Shown here: positions 42,901 through 52,154 of the stretch, in pieces
How the letters are laid out: each line of letters starts with the position of its first letter
How positions within the stretch are numbered: position 1 is the stretch's first letter
Assembly (NCBI GenBank): GCA_017893485.1
Contig: CM030360.1
Span: forward strand, 4,762,467 to 4,826,466
Reading direction: 5' to 3'
DNA: 64,000 nt
Source of the DNA: Hemerocallis citrina
Taxonomy: Eukaryota; Streptophyta; Magnoliopsida; Asparagales; Asphodelaceae
Position numbers and translations under genes: made by a program
The notes under the pieces: model-generated
What the model saw: only the letters and a program-made list of their open reading frames with translations
Told to the model about the DNA's origin: nothing
The model's database searches: none

Positions 42901-44466
42901 TATACTTCAATGCTCTCTCCTGTATTCTTGTTTTTTCTGTAGATTGCCTCTGCTGTGTCATAATTTGGTTAATTTCCTCTACATACATGTGCATAACTCT
43001 AATGCTTTGCACTTTCATCAACTCTCACAAACAAGTCAATTAATTGCGAGGAAAACATAAACTTGGGTAACCTCCTTCCTCGCTTCTCAACCATCTTCGG
43101 TGATTAATCTTTAATACGTTCTATACATGTGCAAAAAACATGTTAGATATCTAATTTTATAACAATGAAGCTGTACACTACAATAATCTGTACTGTTTTT
43201 TGTTTTTTCTGTAGATTGCATCTGCTCTTTCTCATAATTCAGTTCAAAAGACTATGATTAACTATTATGTGCATTATATTATTCCAATTGCTGTCACAGC
43301 GCACTGTCGATATGGTGCAGACCTTGCCAAAGAGTTGACAGGTTCACTTCACAATGTCTTACCGAGCTGTGGAAGCGTCAGAATTTCTTTCTCTAGAAGA
43401 ACTCCTCAAAAGGTTGGAGTTTCTCAACTATCATTCTTGTTTCCATATGTGTGTTTTTTTCTCTCTTTAGAATCTAATTGGTGACTGTTGAGTGTTGACA
43501 CTTGTCAGGAATCTGATATTATACTGGGAGAACTAGGTGATCACCCAAAGGTTTATGTATGGGATGGCAAAGGTGATCTTTGTGCAATAGGATTCAATGC
43601 AGTTCCTGAAATATCTGAAAGCTTTAAACGTACTGATTTTATGTGAAAATACTCAGGTCCAAACCCGCATATGGGGCACCTGGCATGGGCTGATGCTTTT
43701 GTCATTACTGCTGATTCAGTTAGTATGTTGAGCGAGGCTTGCAGCACAGGGTAATAACTTTACATTATAACTCACTAGATTCATTGTGTTACAAGTGCTT
43801 TCTTTTTCCAACTTCAAGCAATAGGAGCAAATCAACTTCAAATTATTTAATTATGTGGCCCTTTAATGTTCATTATTTCCTAACATATGTTTGTGAAGGA
43901 GAAAAATGCATGTCTAGTTTTGGTTTCACACACTGTGAACGAGGTCATTTTCACTCGGCCGTTTCAAGTTATAAAAGAGAGGCTAGATGAGATTCAAAGA
44001 GAATAAATGTGTGCTTATTTTACTTGCCCATGTAATCGCCTTGTAGGAGACCTGTATATGTGGTTGGAGCTGATCGTTGTAAATGGAAAATCTCTGCCTT
44101 CCACAAGACTCTTCGTGATCGAGGATCGGTCCGACCATTCACAGGTTTCGAGGATGTAAGTTGTCCTCCCATTTCATATTATTGCTGAGTCTTGTTATAT
44201 TGACATTGTTGGTGAAATTGGGAATTATAATCCTAACGAGATATGGCTCATATCTTTGTATGCAACTTGACTTTTGGGTTCAATATCATGTATATGATCA
44301 ATTCATCATGTTTTACAGTTACTGGATTTTATTTGAGTATGTTATTTATTATCTTTTATACATACAGATATCAAATGCTTGGAGTTATCCTCCTCTAAAT
44401 GATGCCGCAGAAGTAGCTAAGCAGGTTCGTGAAGTTCTTGCAGCGCGAGGGTGGACGCTGAAATGA
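39960..44466 (+). CDS. ELM1-like: Mitochondrial fission protein ELM1-like (DUF1022), exons 2-10 without N-terminal exon
   Basis: Nine exons with GT-AG borders join in one frame: 39960-40198, 41747-41843, 42040-42189, 42287-42413, 43300-43412, 43509-43572, 43657-43750, 44047-44155 and 44368-44466 (TGA). The roughly 330 residues include RPRGGVNEWLRWLPVSLHQ, SGRDTISIASSVKRLAP, QHPRSQLDRFDLVVTPRHDY, TVGALHQVDSAALR, CRYGADLAKELTGSL, WADAFVITADSVSMLSEAC and RPFTGFEDISNAWSYPPLND. These are the signature blocks of plant ELM1 / DUF1022. In Arabidopsis ELM1 sits on the mitochondrial surface and recruits dynamin DRP3A for fission. The fold is glycosyltransferase-like. The first exon (start Met and the nucleotide-fold GNG motif) is not seen, so expression as a full protein is uncertain. 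A paralogue of ELM1 is an alternative. All visible exons are free of stops, which argues for recent or ongoing function. Confidence 0.88.
42709..43255. repeat. Tandem duplication (~275 bp x2) in an ELM1-like intron
   Basis: Two adjacent copies (42709-42984 and 42985-about 43255) both start ACATGTGCATAACTCTAA and include GCACTTTCAT, GAGGAAAACAT or AAGGAAAACAT, and AACCTCCTTCCTC. Both end TTTTTTCTGTAGATTGC. Each ends with a polypyrimidine tract and a TAG acceptor-like site that the inferred splicing does not use. Confidence 0.85.
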
Positions 44467-45174
44467 TATCAAGTACAGTTCCTCTAATTTCTTTTCACCA
44501 TACTCAAAATATATACAAATGTTCTCAGTTAAATTCAAATGCAAATTCAGTTCATATTGATTACAGAGCTTTTTGGGAGTTTGTAATAAATTTTGCATCT
44601 GCGCGGCGTGTAAAAAAATACTGAGTGATGTACAAAATTATCAAGATTGGCAGATTACACATGTAATTTTTGGTGTAAGAACTCTTCCCTCTACTGTAAT
44701 TTTGGTAAAAATGTTTTAAACGTTACTGGTTAAATGCATCTTCAAACATGAAAGTTCTGTACTGAATTTTGAACTGTTCTATTAGAAAACTTGTAAACAA
44801 GTCTAATTAATAATTGTTTGCCATCGACGATTGATTAAACTGTATCCGGATTTATTATATTTCTCGATGCTAATACCATTATCCATTGAATCATGTTGCT
44901 CACTGAAACTTGTAACTGATATTTTCCCCCTTCAATTTTTCAACCTTAGCATTTGTGAACTGTATGCCCTTTTATCTGCAGGTGAATCAAACAATCATGT
45001 CTGAAATGAAACGACCAGTTAGCAAAATTGATAGTCAAATGAGGGGATTATGCTTGACAATTGTAGAAGTCACTTGCATAAGATTTGTGTTATAAAATAA
45101 CTGATAGTTTTTTGGTATCATATGCAGTTGCTGTTATTTTATGTTCAATCCGACATCTTACAAAAGTGATATTG
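44467..45174 (+). other. 3' UTR and downstream region of the ELM1-like gene
   Basis: AATAAA at 44585-44590, about 120 bp past the stop codon, is a likely polyadenylation signal. The rest to the retrotransposon target site (45175) is AT-rich with no gene seen. Confidence 0.55.
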
Positions 45175-45179
45175 GTTTA

Positions 45180-45676
45180 TGATATGGTATAGATGACGTG
45201 GCCCCATCAGGGCCATTAGATCTCCTCAGATTTCGTGCCTCCATGATCATCGAGTCAAACAGGTCCAGCGGGCTTCTGTCAGTTTAGGCCCACAGGCCAA
45301 CGGGTCCGATCTGGTCCGTTAAGGGCTGAGATCCGTTAGCCCATGTCTATAAATACCAAGCCCCCTTCTCCTTACCCAAGGTAATAAACTTTTCTCCACC
45401 TGAACCCTAGCTACTCTTACTATTTCAGTGACTGACTAGATCGTCAGAGGACCTGTTGCCGCGATCTCTCCTGATGTTTCTAGTTATTGTGCAGGTACCA
45501 AGAGCCGAGCCGAGCCACTCGGATCCGAGCCGAGCACTCAGCCTCTACCTCTCTCCTGCTACCCCAGAGCTCGAACATCAGTCCCAGGATCAGATCTGTT
45601 CCAGTGTCGCTCCTTCCATCACAAAATTACAATAACTCACACCTGTTGCCCCCACACTCAAAAATAAACAGCATCA
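45180..45676 (+). repeat. 5' LTR
   Basis: It starts TGATATGGTATAG and ends CAGCATCA. TATA (CTATAAATACC) lies at about 45348 and a GTAATAAAC polyadenylation-like signal at about 45383. About 497 bp, with CT-rich U5. Confidence 0.9.
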
Positions 45677-45678
45677 AG

Positions 45679-45697
45679 TTGGTGCCGTCCGTGGGAA
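45679..45697 (+). other. Primer-binding site
   Basis: TTGGTGCCGTCCGTGGGAA lies two bases inside the 5' LTR. It differs at two positions from the standard TTGGCGCCGTCTGTGGGAA seen in the other gypsy element. Confidence 0.78.
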
Positions 45698-45759
45698 CCT
45701 TACGTCACTGACACCGATCCGATCCCGGCCTCGGGCCTTTCTTGAAGCCAAGCCTTCCC

Positions 45760-47270
45760 ATGACTCCCAAAGCCAGAAGAGCCTTCACCCCTGGACGTCG
45801 TCCAGACCCTCCTCCCTCTCACAGCCATGTGAACACCCAGGGCTCTAACCGACCACGAACCAATGGGGCAGTAGGACCTGAATGGAGCGCTTCGCGCTTT
45901 GTCGCCCGGGGTTTACGGCGTGTCATTTAGCACCGGCAGCTCAGCCGGTCGAGGGGATAAGCCGCTTCCAACTCGGCTCAGAACCATAACATGCAGCCAA
46001 CTGAAGAACAGGGACAAGCGCACAGCCGTTTGCCTCGGGATCACCCGCCTCCGCATGGGCAGGACGAGCATACCGCAGTCATGAGAGCCGAGTTCCAAAA
46101 CTTTAGGAACGAGGTCCTCCAGGCCATTCGGGGCGACCTCATGATCGGGACGCGCAACAACACCCGTCCTCGATAAGAAGCCCAGGGCAGCGAATCCCAC
46201 GGTTCGACTCGCCCACAGAGACAAGACGAGGCCATCCTTCGATGCATCTAGGAAATAGAGAACCGTCTCGCCCACATCGGCGAGGGTGGACCCCCATCTA
46301 GGTGGGGAACCGGCCGAACCGACCTTCGTTCTCTCCCCAAATTATACACGCTGAGATTCCCAGGAATTTCAGGCAGTCCCAGTTCGAGACTTACAATGGC
46401 AAGAGTGATCCAGCTGATCACATGGAAGGATTCAAAACCCTCATGTCGATTCACAGCGCATCGGATCATCTCCTATGCCGCGCCTTCCCTGCCACCCTGC
46501 GCGGTCTGGCTCGGAATGGTTCTCAAAGCCCCCCCCCCCCCCCCAGCTCAGTCTTCTCATTCGACCAACTCGAAGCAAACTTTCTAGCCCACTTCGTGAC
46601 AAGCCGAAAGGTGGAGAAAACAAGCGTGTCCCTTCTGGACCTCAAGCAGAAGAAGAATCCCTTCGAGAGTTCGTGCGAAGGTTCATTACCGAGGCGAAAG
46701 CGGTTTCCTCTCTCGATGCAGTCGTCGCTTCCATGGCTTTCCGACACAATGTCCTCCACGGCTAGTTGAAGGCTTCATTAGCCAAGAAACCGCCCCTCGA
46801 CTTTCCTGGCCTCCTCAACAGGGTCGAGAAGTACATTCGGGCCGAGGAAGCTCTGCACCTCGAAGGCGTTAAAGAAGCTACCGCCAAAGAAAAGCGAAAA
46901 GTGGACGACGCCGAGCCCGCCAAGAAGGCGCTGAAGGACGCGTCTGGTTAGAAGAGGCCACCTCCGGTCCCCCGTTTTGAAAGATACACACCGCTGATCC
47001 AGAATGTGTCAGTTATCCTCTTAGAGATCGAGGACAGAGGAAACGTCCAACACCCTCCACGATCGAGCAACAACAAAAAGGGGACCAAAGGTTCTACTGC
47101 CGGTTTCACCGAGACCATGGGCACGAGACAGACAATTGCCGCGTCCTTAAAGACGAGATCGAAGCCCTCATCCAGAGAGGGTACCTAAGGGAGTTCCCTC
47201 GGACCAACCCAAGAAATCAGAGAGACCCGAGGAATCCGAGGCCTTCGCCACCTCGAACGGTTAGTAGATA
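45760..47270 (+). pseudogene. gag polyprotein of the 45-59 kb gypsy element
   Basis: A first Met is at 45760 (MTPKARRAFTPGRRPDPPPS). Later blocks are FETYNGKSDPADHMEGFKTL (about 46388-46450), SVFSFDQLEANFLAHFVTSR (about 46545-46610), LKASLAKKPPLDFPGLLNR and VEKYIRAEEAL (46766-46850). A zinc-knuckle-like CRFHRDHGHETDNCRVLKDE (about 47100-47160) has C, H, H and C in place. A C run at 46531-46544 probably causes a length error or frameshift, and a TAG interrupts at 46762. It is homologous to the gag at 34724-36598. Confidence 0.8.
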
Positions 47271-47449
47271 ACCCGAACAAGACCCATAGCCCGAAGAAAT
47301 CAGGGGGCCGACCATCCTACACTGTGTCCATGGAGGGCCCATCAAAGGGGAATCCAACACCTCCCGTAAGGCCTTCTTACGGGAAGTGAATTTCGGTCCA
47401 CGACCAACCGCCTTTCAGGGTTCAGTAGCAGGCGGTCTCCTTCTCAGAA

Positions 47450-47877
47450 GAAGACATGGAGGGCATCCGCCTCCCGCATTGTGACACCCCTCGTCATGGC
47501 AAACCACGAAGTCTACTGAATTCTCATGGACAATGGAAGCTCGGTCAACATTCTCTTTTTGGTTGCTTTTGAAAATCTCAAGCTCCACCGTGAGAAGTTA
47601 AAGCCGGCCGGGTAGACCCTTCACGGATTCTCCGGCGTCCCAGTCTAAAATGAGGGTATCGTCACACTTGATGTGATCGCCGGGCAACCCCGATTATGCG
47701 AACCGGATTAATGGACTTCATGGTGGTAAATATCAAGGCCGCGTATAATGCCATTCTCGGCCGACCCAGCCTTTGCTCTTTTCAGGTAGTTCCTTTCGCC
47801 TACCACATGAAACAGAAATTTCCTACCAACCTCGGAGTCGGTGTTATCCGGGGAAACTAGGAGTCTGCACGTTCGTG
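47450..47877 (+). pseudogene. Aspartic protease region
   Basis: LMDNGSSVNILFL (about 47523-47561) is the Tat-lineage active site. MDFMVVNIKAAYNAILGRPS (about 47713-47770) is the conserved C-terminal motif. Frameshifts occur between the two and a TAG lies near 47859. Confidence 0.75.
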
Positions 47878-48780
47878 CTATATGACCGCAGTAGGGGGCG
47901 GAGTATTCCCCCTTGATGCAGTAGAACTTTTGTCCGAAAGGAACCAGTCCGAGTCGGAGCCGGTGGACGAACTGGAAGAGGTCTCTTTCGGTACGGAAGA
48001 CAAATCTAGATGGTTTCGCATCAGCATGTCCCTGTCTCCAGACCTAAGGCCGACCATCATCGAATGCATTCGTCGGAACATCGACCTCTTCGCCTGGACG
48101 CCATCAGACATGCCCGGGATTTCTGAAGACCTCATCATGCACAAACTGAGCGTCCACCCAGGCTCCAAGCCGATCTAGCAGAAGCGACATAAGTTCGCTC
48201 CCGAAAGGCAACAGGCGGTGAAAGAAGAGGTAGATAAACTTCTGTCCGCCCGGTTCGTACAAGAGGTCAGCTATCCTGAGTGGCTGGCGAACGTCGTAAT
48301 AGTCAAAAAGGTAAGCGGGAAATGGAGGATCTGTGTAGATTTCACAGATCTCAATAAGGCGTGCCCTAAAAATCCATCGACGCTCCGATCGACACGACCT
48401 CGGGTCACGAACTACTGACCTTCATGGATGCCTTTTCAGGCTACATCCAGATCAGAATGTTCCCTCCGGACATCGCCAAGACAACCTTCGTAACTGACCA
48501 AGGTCTCTATTGCTATCCGATTATGCCCTTCGGGCTGAAGAATCCCGGTGCAACCTACCAGAGGCTCGTTAATCGCGTCTTCAAAAAACAGATCAGCCGA
48601 AACATGGAGGTGTACGTTGACGACATGCTTGTCAAGAGCTGCCGAGGGCATGATCATGTGGCCGACCTCGAGGAAGCTCTTGGTGTCCTGCGAGTCCACA
48701 ACATGAGGCTCAACCCTACTAAATGAGCATTCGGCGTCTCCTAGAAAAAGTTTCTCCGATTCGTTGTATGCCAGCGAGGC
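47878..48780 (+). pseudogene. Reverse transcriptase
   Basis: It contains the linker EPVDELEEVSFGTED, the RT entry motif FAPERQQAVKEEVDKLLSA, WLANVVIVKKVSGKWRICVD followed by FTDLNKACPK, MDAFSGYIQIRM, FVTDQGLYCYPIMPFGLKN, and the catalytic VYVDDMLVKS (48610-48640). All core motifs including YVDD are present, so the enzyme was intact before stops at 48176 (TAG), 48416 (TGA) and 48724 (TGA) arose. It copies element RNA into DNA in the particle. Confidence 0.87.
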
Positions 48781-49990
48781 ATAAAGGTGAACCCCCAGAA
48801 GATTCAGGCCATAATCGACATGGCCCCTCCAAGAAATGTAAAGGAAGTTCAGCAGCTTACGGGACGGCTGGCAGCCATTGGCCGCTTCCTCTCCAAGTCT
48901 GGGGAGAAGTCGCTCCCCTTTTTCAAGGCCCTACGAGGGGCGAAATGTTTTGAATGGGGAAACTCTCAGCAGCACGCGTTCGACCAACTGAAAACTTACC
49001 TCGCCAACCCTCCTCTCCTAAGCAAGCCCGAGCCAGGCGAATCCCTCCTTCTCTACCTCTCGGGCTCAGAACACGCGCTCAGCGCCGTATTGGTCAGAGA
49101 GGAGGAGGGGGTTCAGAAGCCGCTCTACTACGTCAGCAAAGTCCTACTCGCGGCCGAAACTCGCTATGCCAAGATGGAAAAGGTCGCCTACGCTTTGCTC
49201 ATGGCCGCACGGTAGCTCCGCCCGTACTTTCAAGCCCACTCGATCCAGGTCCTGACAGACAACCCCTCATGGCAGTCCTCCACAAGCCGGAGAATTCAGA
49301 CCGCTTAATCAAGTGGTCGATCGAGCTGTGCCAGTACGACATCAGCTATCAACCTAGGATGGCTATTAAAGGATATGCCCTCACCGAATTCATCACTAGG
49401 TGTACCATTGCCGAGCCTTCTGAAGTCCAAGGAGCAGAACCAATATGGGAGGTTTATGTCGATGGCTCGTCCCGCTAGGTTGGAAGTGGCGCGAGTGTCA
49501 TACTCAGGGGTCCCGACAACTTCGTTCTCCAGTATTCTCTAACGCCTAAACTTCTCCGCCTCCAACGAGGCAGAATACGAGGCGATGATCGCAGGGCTCA
49601 CGTTAGCACATAAGGAAGGGGCAAGGCGAATAAGAGACTTCAGCGACTTCCAACTCGTGGTCAACCAGATCACAGGGGATTATGAGGCTCGTGACGCCCA
49701 GATGGTCCAATACTTGGCACTAGTTCAACAACTCTTAACTACCTTCGACTTTTCCTCGGTAGAGCGGATCCCGAGAGAGCAGAACGCTCAAGCTGATTCT
49801 TTGTCCAAGCTCGCCTCATCGTCCTTCAAAGACCTCGACCGCACTGTCTTAATTGAAGTACTCCTAAAGCCTAGCATCGACATCCCCGAGGTCCTTTGCC
49901 TTGCTTTTGAGACCCACATCGACACTTGGATGGCTCCCATCCAAAAATTTCTAATAGAGGCGAACTTCCTGAGGATCGGGCTGAGATAAG
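48781..49990 (+). pseudogene. RT connection and RNase H
   Basis: KIQAIIDMAPPRNVKEVQQL and GRLAAIGRFLSKSGEKSLPF (48800-48925) lead into the Tat-type RNase H. It has WEVYVDGSSR (about 49446-49475), a GSGASVIL stretch after a TAG, NEAEYEAMIAGLTLA (49570-49612) and SDFQLVVNQITGDYEARD (49640-49695), followed by IPREQNAQADSLSKLASSS. The catalytic Asp in YVDGS, Glu in NEAEYEA and Asp in SDFQ are visible. Stops lie at 49213 and 49477. Confidence 0.82.
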
Positions 49991-51184
49991 AAGGACTAGA
50001 ATTCGTTCGGCGAGATTCACTATGATTGACGGGATACTTTTCAAATGCTCGTACACAAGGGTGGACGGAAGGCCTTATCTCCGCTGTTTGGGCCCCGATG
50101 AGGCTAAGTACGCGCTGAAGGAACTACACTAAGGGATCGGAGGATGCCACATGGGGAGCAGGTCCCTCGCTAGAAAAGCCCTAAACCACGGCTATTACTG
50201 GCCGACCATGTTACAAGACGTCCAGGGCCTCGTCAAAAGGTGCGACTCTTGACAGAGATTCTCCTCGATCAAACGACTTCCACAAGCCAACCTCAAGTCG
50301 CTGGCTAGTCTGCCCCCCTTTGCCATGTGGGGGATGGACTTGGTCGGCCCCTTCCCAAAAGCCATAGGCCAGAGGCGATTCCTGGTGGTAGCCATCGACT
50401 ACTTCACCAAGTGGATCGAGGCGGAACCCCTGGCCACGATCACGGAGCATCAAACCCAATAATTTTTCTGGAAGCACATCATCTGTCGGTTTGGGATCCC
50501 ACAGGTGCTCATCACCGATAACAGAACCTAATTCGCAAGCAAAAACTTTCGAAAATTTTGCGAAGACATCGGCATTCAGCAGCGCTTCTCGGCGATATCT
50601 CACCCCCAGTCAAATGGCCAGGCAGAAAATGCCAATTGCCAAATCCTGGATGGGCTCAAGAAAAGATTGGATAACTCTCCTAAGGGACTGTGGGTCAACG
50701 AGCTGCCAAGCGTTCTTTGGTCGCACCAAACAACTTAGAGAATCCCCACTGGCGAATTACCATTCAACCTAACTTACGGAACCGAGGCGGTCATCCCCTT
50801 GGAAATTGGGCTCCCCTCGCCAAGAATCATGGGCTTCAACGAGGAGACGAACTCAACCGACCTTAGAGCAAATTTGGACCTGATCGATGAACTTAGAGAA
50901 AAATCTGTCGCTAGAAGAAGCATATACCAACTGCGGATCGAGAGATTCTACAATAAAAAGGTCTGCCCCACCAACATCAAGCAAGTCAACCTCGTGCTCA
51001 GGAAACTAGCTATTTCCGACCCCAACAAGAAGCGAAAGCTAGCCCAAACTGGGAGGGCCCATATAAGGTCTCCGAAGTGGTACGCCCCGGCAAATACCGA
51101 CTTGAAGACCTGGGGGGCAGGGTTGTCAAAAGGCCCTCGAATGCGGAGCACCTCATCAAATTCCTCGAGGGGGATGACTAGACC
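49991..51184 (+). pseudogene. Integrase
   Basis: The zinc region (GGCHMGSRSLARKALNHGYY ... CDS, about 50140-50250) is followed by the DDE core: MWGMDLVGPFP (about 50326-50358), VAIDYFTKWIEAEPLATITE, the ITDNRT position with the second Asp (50515-50530) and SHPQSNGQAE with the catalytic Glu (50600-50630). The C-terminal part has RRSIYQLRIERFYNKKV. Stops lie at 50130, 50248, 50459 and 50529. The last reads ACC TAA TTC where the conserved residues are T-Q-F. Confidence 0.83.
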
Positions 51185-51309
51185 ACTTTTGTAACCGGTC
51201 TTATGTAATAGGTAGTACGTGCCAACCCTTGTATGCAAACATAAATAGTAAAAAAGAATGAAGTATAGCCTTATTCTTTCCTTTTTTGTTCAAATTTCTA
51301 TGTATTCTC

Positions 51310-52020
51310 ACAAGTAGGCGGGGCTCGACGCTCGGTAGTGACTTCGAGCAAAGCACTAGCTTTCTCACAAACCAGAGAAGCTCGACACTCACCGTTGACT
51401 TCGAGCACAGCCCTAGCTTTTTCACAGGCTGAAGGGTCTCGACGCTCGATGCTCGGCATAGACTTTGGGCAAAGATCTAGCGGTTCAGTTCTCGAGTCAA
51501 ACGGGGCTTCTCAACCCCATGTCCCTGCTACTCGGCAGGGACTATGAGTGACAAAACGGGAGATTTCTCAATCTCCTAAGTCCTCGACCCTCGGCTCACC
51601 TCCTGAGTCAAACGGGACTTCTTAGCCCCACGTCCTCACTACTCGGCGGGGACTACGAGTGACAAAATGGGAGATTTCTCAATCTCCCAAGTCCTCGATC
51701 CTCGGCTCAGTTCCTGAGTCAAATGGGGCTTCTCAGCCCTACGTCCTCGCTACTCGGCGGGGACTACGAGCGACAAAACGGGAGATTTCTCAATCTCCCA
51801 AGTCCTCGACCCTCGGCTCAGTTTCTGAGTCAAACGGGACTTCTCAGCCTCACGTCCTCGCTACTCGGCAAGGACTACGAATGACAAAATGGGAGATTTA
51901 TCAATCTCCCAAAGTCCTCGACCCTTGGCTCGGTTCTTAAGTCAAACGTGGCTTCTCAGCCCTACGACCTCGCCACTCGGCTGGGACTACTAGCAAAGAC
52001 CTAGCTTTCTCACAATGTTA
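51310..52020. repeat. ~110-bp tandem repeat array downstream of pol
   Basis: The unit GGGAGATTTCTCAATCTCCC ... GTCCTCGACCCTCGGCTCAG ... GAGTCAAACGGGACTTCTCAG ... CGTCCTCGCTACTCGGCGGG (shown as separate pieces) repeats at about 51558, 51669, 51779 and 51889, spaced 110-111 bp. Degenerate edges extend to about 52020. GGGAGATTTCTCAATCTCCC is itself a near-palindrome. Confidence 0.88.
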
Positions 52021-52154
52021 GTGACGCTCGATGCCTGACCCACGTCCTGGCAAGACCAGGGATCAAAAGCAAGTTAAGGCATCGAAAAGAAATTTTTATT
52101 ATAACGCCTTGGGAGGCCATGGTGCAATAAGTTTTTATTACAACAGTTATGACC

